A model generated the notes under the pieces. It saw only the letters and a program-made list of their open reading frames with translations. It had not been told where the DNA came from and made no database searches. A DNA stretch of 64,000 nucleotides from Silvibacterium bohemicum. Its GTDB lineage: Bacteria; Acidobacteriota; Terriglobia; Terriglobales; Acidobacteriaceae. Shown one piece after another: positions 39,375 to 46,799 of this stretch. How positions within the stretch are numbered: position 1 is the first letter of the stretch; the number at the start of each line of letters is the position of its first letter. Location: NCBI RefSeq assembly GCF_001006305.1, contig NZ_LBHJ01000003.1, positions 545,403 to 609,402 on the forward strand, written 5' to 3'. Both the position numbers and the translations under genes were made by a program.

Positions 39375-40145
39375 ATGAAACCGATGAGAAAATTTCTCGA
39401 TTACTCTCGCATTCGGCACGCGCTCCTCACACCTCTTGGGTTTCTTTTTCTATTATGGGTCTCCCTGACGCCACCGAGTGAAGCTCAGCAGGTGAGTTTT
39501 CGCATTACACCGCTGCGCCCGGTGGAAGAACTGCGTGTCGAAGCGCTGAAGGCCACGCCTCCGGTGGAAGAAGGGACTTTTCGGCAACCGGACTTGGCGG
39601 AGCTTGTGAAGCTCGATCCGACTATAAAACTGGATGTCCGGTATGCGACGGCCAACAATTTTTTAGGTACTCCGGTTTATACGCAGGCACGGGCTTTTCT
39701 TGAGGGGCCGGCCGCACAGGCCCTGGTGATCGTCAATGACCGATTGAGGAAGCAGGGATACGGACTGATTATTCATGATGGATATCGTCCGTGGTATGTG
39801 ACCAAAATCTTCTGGGATGCAACGCCGGACGACAAGAAGAAGTTTGTGGCGAACCCGGCGGATGGATCGAAACACAATCGCGGATGCGCTGTCGATCTAT
39901 CGCTCTATGACCTGAAGACGGGCGAGGAAGTACAGATGCCGAGCGGCTATGACGAGATGACCGATCGTGCCTACGCCGACTATCCGGGCGGCACGGCCGA
40001 TGAGCGCGCCCGTCGTGCGCTACTGCGTGAGGCCATGGAAAAGCAAGGGTTCAAAGTGATCCCAGATGAGTGGTGGCACTTTGACTACAAGGATTGGAAG
40101 CTCTACCCGATCATCAACGTAAAGTTCGAGGATCTGGGCCAGTAG
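39375..40145 (+). CDS. Exported D-Ala-D-Ala dipeptidase (VanX-like)
   Basis: 256 residues from ATG 39375 (GAAGGG just upstream; ATG 39384 possible). A hydrophobic signal segment (about 18-38) ends at PSEAQQ. The zinc site of the M15D family is complete: SKHNRGCAVDLSLYD (His and Asp ligands) and DEWWHFDY (catalytic Glu and His). It should split D-Ala-D-Ala dipeptide. As an exported protein in a probable Gram-negative with no van genes nearby, it is more likely used in peptidoglycan recycling or feeding on cell wall debris than in vancomycin resistance. Confidence 0.9.
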   Translation: MKPMRKFLDYSRIRHALLTPLGFLFLLWVSLTPPSEAQQVSFRITPLRPVEELRVEALKATPPVEEGTFRQPDLAELVKLDPTIKLDVRYATANNFLGTPVYTQARAFLEGPAAQALVIVNDRLRKQGYGLIIHDGYRPWYVTKIFWDATPDDKKKFVANPADGSKHNRGCAVDLSLYDLKTGEEVQMPSGYDEMTDRAYADYPGGTADERARRALLREAMEKQGFKVIPDEWWHFDYKDWKLYPIINVKFEDLGQ

Positions 40146-40539
40146 CGCGCCACCTATGATTTATCACTCGCTGACGGAATTGTTTTCCGACCACTTCCGT
40201 CACGAGCTTTTATGAAGTTTCCAATTTCCAAGCTGATGATCGATCCAGAGCAAATTACATTTTGCAATTGTGATGTGTGTCACATTGACATGTGATGCAC
40301 ATCACACAGCTGCTTCCTCAATCGCTATAAAGTTGCGAATAGAGGCGAGCCGTGGAACGCAGGTTGGGTGGAACCAAATGCATCGCGGCCGTCCCATATG
40401 TTCCGTTGCCGTTACGAACAGGTTCTGTAGCGTTTGCTTCCGGCGGTTATCTACGGGCACGGTTCGAAAATGTGTACAACATTGCCGGTGCTTATCGAAT
40501 GGGCGTGCCCGGCCTCGCTCAAGAAGGAGAGAGACCGTA
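40146..40539. other. Control region of the Crp/Fnr-type regulator
   Basis: About 390 bases without a supported gene. Two CRP-type sites lie at 40269-40306; the regulator's start is 234 bases after the second, so there is a long leader or a second promoter. Confidence 0.5.
40269..40306. promoter_or_regulatory. Tandem CRP-type binding sites
   Basis: TGTGA-N6-TCACA at 40269-40284 and again at 40291-40306, both perfect, with centres 22 bases apart (two helical turns, same DNA face). This is exactly the E. coli CRP consensus. They lie upstream of a Crp/Fnr-family gene, which suggests autoregulation. Confidence 0.8.
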
Positions 40540-41253
40540 GTGCAAATGTGCCCGATGTCGACGCATACTGAAAACTGCCTGTTATGCAAAGCGAGGAAGC
40601 CAGGATGGTTTTGCAATCTGGCCCCTCAGGCGCTCGCTGAATATGATGCGATGAGTTCTCACGTCATGTTGCCGATGGGCAGCATACTGTTCGCAGAGGG
40701 CCAAGCAGCGCGCAGCGTGTCTGTGGTCTGCGAGGGGCGGATCAAACTGTCGCGGTCGTCACAGGATGGAAAAACTTTGCTGGTGAAGATAGCGAAGCCG
40801 GGTGATGTGCTTGGCTTAAGCGCCGCGCTCTCAAAGACGCCTCACGAGGTAACTGCACAGGCGATCGAACACGCACAGATTAAGAACTTTCAACAGAGCG
40901 ATTTTCTTCACTTTATTCAACGCCATGTGGAGGGCAGTCTGCATGCCGCCGAAAGCCTGAGCAACGAATATAGGACCGCTCTGAGTGACGCCTGCCGCCT
41001 GGCGCTCTCGAGTTCCATTGCTGGCAGAGTAGCCCACCTTCTACTCGAACTAGCGATTGAGGGTGGCACGGATCAGGATGTACATCCTGAGATTCACATG
41101 CCACTCACGCACGAAGACCTCGCTTCCATGCTCGGGAGCTCGCGGGAATCTATCACGAGGGCACTCAACAATCTTCGACGTAGCGGCACCATATCGATTC
41201 GAGGGACGAAACTGACGATCCTCAAGAAAGAGTCGCTCGAGATGCTGCTCTGA
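40540..41253 (+). CDS. Crp/Fnr-family regulator with N-terminal Cys cluster
   Basis: 237 residues from GTG 40540, with GGAG 10 bases upstream; ATG 40546 is possible. Residues 4, 13, 16 and 25 are Cys (NCLLC, then WFC), resembling but not matching the spacing of Fnr iron-sulfur ligands. A cyclic-nucleotide-binding-type barrel (about 40-155) and a helix-turn-helix (HEDLASMLGSSRESITRALNNL) follow. The recognition helix SRESITR keeps the R-E-x3-R with which CRP reads TGTGA. Sites of that kind lie upstream of this gene, the next gene and the decaheme cytochrome gene. Its signal could be a nucleotide, redox state or NO; this is not decided by the sequence. Confidence 0.9.
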   Translation: MQMCPMSTHTENCLLCKARKPGWFCNLAPQALAEYDAMSSHVMLPMGSILFAEGQAARSVSVVCEGRIKLSRSSQDGKTLLVKIAKPGDVLGLSAALSKTPHEVTAQAIEHAQIKNFQQSDFLHFIQRHVEGSLHAAESLSNEYRTALSDACRLALSSSIAGRVAHLLLELAIEGGTDQDVHPEIHMPLTHEDLASMLGSSRESITRALNNLRRSGTISIRGTKLTILKKESLEMLL

Positions 41254-41289
41254 GTGCAGCGAGTGATTTGGTTCACGCCGCGGCATGAT

Positions 41290-41305
41290 AGTGATGCAGG
41301 TCACA
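41290..41305 (+). promoter_or_regulatory. CRP-type site upstream of the universal stress protein gene
   Basis: AGTGA-N6-TCACA, one mismatch to the consensus, centred about 80 bases before the start codon at 41377. Confidence 0.7.
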
Positions 41306-41376
41306 GGGTACTGTGCTGAGGCTCACATTGCTCCCGGCCGGGTCATGCAAGAATCCTCTTTCAGGAGGAACACCTT

Positions 41377-42291
41377 ATGCCGGCACAATCCGGCCGAATT
41401 CATATACTGCCATCCCGAATACTTCTGGCCACGGACCTCACGGACCTGAAACAGATTCTGCCCGAAGGAGTCGACTACGCGCTGCGATGCAAAGCCGCCA
41501 TCAAGCTCATCCATGTTCTTTCTGACCTAAGCGCACCCGATCCCGGCCGCGTGGTTCCTGATGATGGTGAGAACGCGCGGCAACGCGCTGAGAAGATTCT
41601 TGAAGAGGCTGCAAAGAAGACAAGGGAAGCAGGCGTGAAATGCACATGGGTCGTGCGCAGCGGACCGGTTACGCCGGCCATCGTGCGAATGGTTAAGGAA
41701 TGGAGGGCGGATCGGGTTATGGTTGGCTCTCATGGCCCACGGAAGTTTCGGCAGGAAATCCTGGGTTCGATTGCACAGTCCATCTTTCGCGAGATCGATA
41801 TTCCAGTTCTCGCCATTGGTCACGCCGCACGCCGCGGCATGCAACCCTCCATGCAACGCAGAATTTTGCTGGCAACTGCACTCGATCGCCAATCACGGTC
41901 TATAGCAGAGTCTGCTGTGCGCTTCGCCAGAATCCACCATGCCGAACTTACGATGCTGCATGTCATTCCCGAGATTGCGGAAGCTCATCCATCGGCTATA
42001 CGAATTCGTTCCTATGCAGAAAGCAGGTTCAAGGAGATTCTTTCCAGCATTGCCGGAGAAATACCACCTGTTTCCTGCATGGTTGAGACAGGTTCGGTAG
42101 TTGGGACGATCCTTCGGATTGCCGGGCAGGGACGCTTTGACCTGATTATTCTGGCGGGTGTATCCGGAGCTTCGTTTCGAACGGATATTATGCCTGGCAC
42201 TGCCTATGGCGTGATCTGTGGGGCGCCGTGCCCTGTGCTGGTGCTCAATGAAGAGGCTTATCGAAGGTCGACCCGTCTTCCTGCGGCGTAG
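41377..42291 (+). CDS. Tandem universal stress protein
   Basis: 304 residues holding two Usp domains (about 12-150 and 158-295). In the first, RILLATDLTD and VGSHGPRKFRQEILGSIAQSI give the G-x2-G-x9-G-S ATP-binding pattern; in the second, LAGVSGASF breaks it, so probably only one half binds ATP. AGGAGG lies about 10 bases before the start. Tandem Usps are commonly induced by hypoxia and stasis. A CRP-type site lies upstream, tying it to the neighbouring regulator and the cytochrome genes. Confidence 0.92.
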   Translation: MPAQSGRIHILPSRILLATDLTDLKQILPEGVDYALRCKAAIKLIHVLSDLSAPDPGRVVPDDGENARQRAEKILEEAAKKTREAGVKCTWVVRSGPVTPAIVRMVKEWRADRVMVGSHGPRKFRQEILGSIAQSIFREIDIPVLAIGHAARRGMQPSMQRRILLATALDRQSRSIAESAVRFARIHHAELTMLHVIPEIAEAHPSAIRIRSYAESRFKEILSSIAGEIPPVSCMVETGSVVGTILRIAGQGRFDLIILAGVSGASFRTDIMPGTAYGVICGAPCPVLVLNEEAYRRSTRLPAA

Positions 42292-42798
42292 TGGAGATGA
42301 CTCGCCCAATCATGGCGAGAGGCCGTGCTCTGTGCGGACTATCTCGCCTGAGTGGCCGGTGAGCTCTGCATTCCTGATAAACGCGATGCCGGCTCCTGTT
42401 CACGACTAACACTCGGATTCTCTTCCTATGCCATCTTGGAGATGAACTACCAGGCAATATCGCAAACTACCCGATACAACATCAGCATCGACCAGGCCTC
42501 TTGTCTGCGATTGTGTCACTGCCTCAAATTTTCACTGCCAAGAAAGACAAGCGCGAAATCGTGATATCGATCGTCCCGATCGAACAGTGTGCCCGATAGT
42601 TTGTGATCTAGCTGGCTCCACTTCACACACGGATATCTTCTCTTCCAAAGTGAAAAAGTCTTCGATTGTGATTCGTGTCACAGAAGAAAGGGAAGAGCTC
42701 GTTCTATGCTGACTCGAACTCAACCAAATGCTCCATGAGCCGCTTAGCGAATCAGCGGAACAAAAACGTCCATACGAACTTTCCCTTAGGGGTATTGA
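42292..42798. other. Control region of the multiheme cytochrome operon
   Basis: About 500 bases without a supported gene. It contains the CRP-type site at 42667-42682. Frames open on the minus strand here run into the cytochrome gene and are not real. Confidence 0.5.
42667..42682 (+). promoter_or_regulatory. CRP-type site upstream of the decaheme cytochrome gene
   Basis: TGTGA-TTCGTG-TCACA, perfect consensus, centred about 124 bases before the start at 42799. Confidence 0.75.
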
Positions 42799-43725
42799 AT
42801 GAAGCGCTCTCTCTTGTGGTTGACGTTGATTGCGTCGCTCGCCGGGCTTCGGAAAGCCATGCCAGCCGAAGCTGCGGGTCAAGCTCAGCCACAGGCTCAA
42901 GCTACGCTTTCGCAAAGAGCCACTGCTCCGAACCTTGCTGACTTTGTCGGGTCGGAGATGTGCGAGACCTGCCATGCGGATGAAGCCAAGAAGTTCAGCA
43001 CCAATCCGCACTCGAGTCTCGCGCTGATGCATGGCGGCAAGGGCGCGACCTGCGAAAGCTGCCATGGGCCAGGGAAGGCGCACGTCGAGAGCGGCGGGGA
43101 CATCACGAAGATATTTCGATTCAGCCAGGCATCGGCCAAGCAGATCGATGGCACATGCCTCGGCTGCCACGCGGGCGCACATCCAGACTTCGCACGTTCC
43201 GAGCACGCCAAAGCCAACGTAAGCTGCGTAAGTTGCCACAGCGTCCACAGCTTCAAGAGTGAGGATGCACTGCTGAAGGTATCCCAGCCGCAGCTATGTT
43301 TTCAGTGCCACAGTGATGTGAAGGCAACGTTCGCGATGCCGTTCCATCACCCGGTGAACGAAGGCGCGTTGAGCTGCAGTGACTGCCATGATGCGCATGG
43401 GACGTTCACAAAAAATAATCTGAAGTCGACGGTCGATCAAAACAAGATCTGCACGAAATGCCATGTGGAGACGCGCGGACCTTTCGTCTATGAGCACGCT
43501 GCGGTCAAGGGCGAAGGATGCCTTGGGTGCCATACCCCGCATGGTTCGCAGAACGCGCGGCTGCTAAACATGCCGTCGATCAACACGTTATGCAATCAAT
43601 GCCACAGCCAGGTTGCCGCAGGCACGTTTCACAGCATGAACGCCGGGTCTCAAGAGCTGACGCCCTGCACCAGCTGCCACACCATGATCCATGGCTCCAA
43701 TCTCCATCCGGCCTTCCTCAAATGA
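42799..43725 (+). CDS. Periplasmic decaheme cytochrome c, DmsE/MtrA type
   Basis: 308 residues with a signal peptide (MKRSLLWLTLIASLAG, cleavage probably near residue 26). Exactly ten CXXCH heme sites: CETCH, CESCH, CLGCH, CVSCH, CFQCH, CSDCH, CTKCH, CLGCH, CNQCH and CTSCH, with extra His residues for bis-His ligation. Size and heme count match MtrA, PioA and DmsE, which insert into an outer-membrane barrel as an electron wire. An MtrB/PioB-like barrel gene follows 94 bases downstream, as expected. Direction of flow (metal reduction or iron oxidation) is not decided by the sequence. Confidence 0.95.
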   Translation: MKRSLLWLTLIASLAGLRKAMPAEAAGQAQPQAQATLSQRATAPNLADFVGSEMCETCHADEAKKFSTNPHSSLALMHGGKGATCESCHGPGKAHVESGGDITKIFRFSQASAKQIDGTCLGCHAGAHPDFARSEHAKANVSCVSCHSVHSFKSEDALLKVSQPQLCFQCHSDVKATFAMPFHHPVNEGALSCSDCHDAHGTFTKNNLKSTVDQNKICTKCHVETRGPFVYEHAAVKGEGCLGCHTPHGSQNARLLNMPSINTLCNQCHSQVAAGTFHSMNAGSQELTPCTSCHTMIHGSNLHPAFLK

Positions 43726-43819
43726 CGGTGCAAGATAGGGTTCCTCTTCTGTCCCGGGTGATGCGTATCGGATCGAGGCCGGAGTTTTGCTGCGGCGACG
43801 TTCTCAAGCGAGGCTTTGT

Positions 43820-46411
43820 ATGAAAAAGGCGAGTTGTTTCTTTCAGCTTTCCAATCAACGGTCATACTCCGTCTCGGCGCAACGCTTCGCTGAAGGCATC
43901 GGAGTAGCCATCCTGTTGATGACCGGTGTCGCTGCTACCGCACAGAATGCGATCGTGCAGGCTCCAGCCGCCGATACACATCTGACTGCTCCGGATGGCT
44001 ACACCCTTCACGAGTCCGTCGATCTGGGTGGCCACATTGCCAACGTCACAGGCAGCGAAGCCATGTACAGCACGCTAGTCAATATTCAGTCCGGACCGCG
44101 CGTGCTTGGTGAGGCGCTTGAGTTGCGTGCGATTCCTGGAACGAAGAATTCGCTGGTCGATTCTTTGAGTGCCTTCAGCAGCGGGTTTGGCGGCGATCCG
44201 AACAACTTCGCCAAGCTGAATTTTCATAAAGGCAAGCTCTATGAATTTTCAGGAATGTTCCGCAGACATCGCGAGTATTTTGATTACGATCTGCTGGCCA
44301 ATCCGAATCTTCCTTCAGGGCTGTCGATTCCTATCGGCTCGTCCATCGCCCCTACGGGCTCTCTTGCATGGCCGCAGGTTGAGCAGTCGCCGTTCCTCTT
44401 CAATACGGTACGCCGTATGACGGACACCAGCCTCACGATTTTTCCAATATCGAAAGTGACGTTTCGGGCGGGATACTCGCAGAATGTCATGGAAGGACCG
44501 AGCCTGAGTCCTGGTGAGTCTGTTGGCATGTACGATGCTCTGCTTCAGGAGTATCAACGCAACAGCAGTGATGATTTCGTGGGGGAGATCGACTGGAAGC
44601 CGGTGCGAGACACCTGGCTTACCTTCGAGGAGGAAGTCGATCACATTAAGATCGACTCGTCTTTCACTCTGGCTCCGGGCAGCTTTCTGGCGCAGGAGGC
44701 GGATGGAACGCCGGTGGCTCTGGGCAACTGGGACGGCTTTAAGCCCTACGGAATTGGTGCATGCAATACAAGCAGCATGGGAAGCGGATATACCAACGCC
44801 GCGACCTATACGATCCTCTCGCCGCCGCAAACTCCGGGCGGAAAACCAATCATCAACCCGGCGTGTTCCGTTGCGACAAGTTATCTTCGCTCGCAGCCGA
44901 CCCGCATTCTCTACCCAACAGAGATTTTTCGTTTTCAGAGCTCAAGCATCAGGAATGTATCGATGAATGGCGACGTGCGGTATACCGACGCCAACATGAA
45001 CCTTCCAAACTACTATGAGAATTTTCAGGGCTTAGACGGGGCCATTCGCTCTACAACGTATACGGGCAGCGCGAGCGCTAAGCGAAAGGTCACTGCCGTC
45101 GACTACGGGATTGTCTGGGATGCTTCAACGAAAGTCCGATTCTCTGAACAAGTCGACTACTCGAATGTTCAGCAGCCGGGAACAGCCAATATCTCAAAAG
45201 GGATCACTGCGAGTACTCCAACGACTGCGGGAAACGAGACGATCAACTACGCGGGGGCGCTGACGCCAGGAAGCGTCTCATTTGAAGGAAGCTCCAACGG
45301 TGTTCCCCTGCCTGATTTCTTTGGCCGGAGGGATCTGACCAATGACCTGACCGCGACCTGGGATAGTTGGTCTCGTACTACCTTCTCGCTCACCTGGCGC
45401 TATCGCCTGCATACTATCGGCCAGGGCATTCCTCATGACACTCCATTACCTGTCGGCGAGGATACAGACGGAACAGTGACCATTCATGAAAACGGCGCCG
45501 TCTTTAACGTCACCGTTCGTCCCAGGACTCACTGGGATATCAATGGCTCCGTCGAGACGCTCTACGCCGACAACGCTTTTACTCCGGTTTCGCCGCGAGA
45601 GACGCAGCATTACAGAGTTCATACGATGTACAGGCCAAAGCCCTGGGTAACCCTCTCAGGAGTATTCAATGACCTGGAGCGGCACAACAACACGAACAAC
45701 AACCAGGCCGGTGTTGCCGCGGGCGATGCCACCTACGCCGGCCCGATCAGCCATGTCGATCGTAGTCGCCTGGTGAGTGTGGGAGCTCAGCTTCTGCCGA
45801 ACGAGCGCTATGGATTCGATTTGAATTATGGCTATAGCGATGTTTATGCTTCGACCAACATCTGCTACGACGCCCAGGCATCAAGCGCTTTTCCTGGTGC
45901 TGCGTCTCCGACTGGTACAGCGTGTCCCGGAGCCACCGTGCGCGGGACCACCTACTACGAGTTCGGGCCTGTCAAAGATTTCATGTCCGCTCCTACGCAG
46001 TATGGCTCGGTCGCTTTCAACTACTCTCCCATCACGTCGATCCATTCCAGCATCGGCTACACCATCAGCGCTGTAAACGGCAGCCGCTTCTTCAATGACG
46101 CGCGGGATGTCAACGGCTCGCTAGTCTCCACGTATCAATCTCCCGAAGTGAGTCTTGCTTGGACCGTCCACAAAGGGTGGATATGGAAAGCGCAATACCG
46201 ATTCTACGGCTACGGCGAGGGTGGTTCTTCCGGGGCTCCATTCTGTAGTACCTCAAATCCCACGCCGGCCTCTCCAGCGCCTGTCGTTCCATGCAACTCT
46301 CCCACACTGGCCGGTCTTCAAACGGGTCTTACCTTATCTCCCGCCGGGGAAACCGCGCCCCGGAACTTCCATGCAAATAACCTGACCCTCGGAATGCACT
46401 ATGAGTTTTGA
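43820..46411 (+). CDS. MtrB/PioB-like outer-membrane beta-barrel of a porin-cytochrome complex
   Basis: 863 residues from ATG 43820, with a signal peptide ending near ATAQ. The remainder is beta-rich with alternating aromatic strands, and the final residue is Phe (GMHYEF), the outer-membrane barrel insertion signal. Sequence pattern and position directly behind the decaheme gene point to the MtrB/PioB family, which sheathes the cytochrome. It is longer than Shewanella MtrB (about 700), with big loops. It lacks the N-terminal CxxC of MtrB, but three probable loops each hold a Cys pair (GACNTSS..PACSV, NICYDA..TACPG, APFCST..VPCNS). The family assignment rests mostly on context plus barrel features. 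Confidence 0.8.
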   Translation: MKKASCFFQLSNQRSYSVSAQRFAEGIGVAILLMTGVAATAQNAIVQAPAADTHLTAPDGYTLHESVDLGGHIANVTGSEAMYSTLVNIQSGPRVLGEALELRAIPGTKNSLVDSLSAFSSGFGGDPNNFAKLNFHKGKLYEFSGMFRRHREYFDYDLLANPNLPSGLSIPIGSSIAPTGSLAWPQVEQSPFLFNTVRRMTDTSLTIFPISKVTFRAGYSQNVMEGPSLSPGESVGMYDALLQEYQRNSSDDFVGEIDWKPVRDTWLTFEEEVDHIKIDSSFTLAPGSFLAQEADGTPVALGNWDGFKPYGIGACNTSSMGSGYTNAATYTILSPPQTPGGKPIINPACSVATSYLRSQPTRILYPTEIFRFQSSSIRNVSMNGDVRYTDANMNLPNYYENFQGLDGAIRSTTYTGSASAKRKVTAVDYGIVWDASTKVRFSEQVDYSNVQQPGTANISKGITASTPTTAGNETINYAGALTPGSVSFEGSSNGVPLPDFFGRRDLTNDLTATWDSWSRTTFSLTWRYRLHTIGQGIPHDTPLPVGEDTDGTVTIHENGAVFNVTVRPRTHWDINGSVETLYADNAFTPVSPRETQHYRVHTMYRPKPWVTLSGVFNDLERHNNTNNNQAGVAAGDATYAGPISHVDRSRLVSVGAQLLPNERYGFDLNYGYSDVYASTNICYDAQASSAFPGAASPTGTACPGATVRGTTYYEFGPVKDFMSAPTQYGSVAFNYSPITSIHSSIGYTISAVNGSRFFNDARDVNGSLVSTYQSPEVSLAWTVHKGWIWKAQYRFYGYGEGGSSGAPFCSTSNPTPASPAPVVPCNSPTLAGLQTGLTLSPAGETAPRNFHANNLTLGMHYEF

Positions 46412-46467
46412 GAGCAGGGGCTGAACAGTTGAGTTGTTGCTAGCAAATCAAAGAAGGAGATCGTCGA

Positions 46468-46791
46468 ATGAAAAATCGAATCAGAGTTGCAGTCGTGGGA
46501 ATCACAATTGCGCTCGCAGCGAGTCCTGTCTTCGCACAGACCGCGGGAGCAGACACTTACAAATCCAAGTGTGCAATGTGCCACGGTGTAGATGGCGGCG
46601 CAGGCACGCCCGCAGGGAAGGCTATGAAGGTGCCACCGTTCAGTTCGCCGGATCTGATCAAGGCCGCAGACGCGGATCTGATATCCGCTACCAAGAGTGG
46701 AAAAGGGAAGATGCCTGCATACTCGGGCAAACTTACCGATCCGGAGATTAAGGACGTGATCGCCTACATTCGCACGTTGCAGAAGAAATAG
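46468..46791 (+). CDS. Small periplasmic class I cytochrome c
   Basis: 107 residues: signal peptide ending at SPVFAQ, one heme site CAMCH, and the Met ligand in GKMPAY, then a final helix DVIAYIRTLQKK. GAAGGAG lies about 7 bases upstream. Single-heme cytochromes of this kind shuttle electrons in the periplasm. It sits between the outer-membrane barrel gene and the membrane multiheme gene, 55 bases after the former and 8 before the latter, and so probably carries electrons between the inner-membrane and outer-membrane complexes. Confidence 0.93.
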   Translation: MKNRIRVAVVGITIALAASPVFAQTAGADTYKSKCAMCHGVDGGAGTPAGKAMKVPPFSSPDLIKAADADLISATKSGKGKMPAYSGKLTDPEIKDVIAYIRTLQKK

Positions 46792-46799
46792 AGGAGAGG

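Noticed and set aside
42590..42645. Additional TGTGA and TCACA half-sites upstream of the decaheme gene
   Set aside because: They are separated by far more than 6 bases and do not form a CRP-type site.
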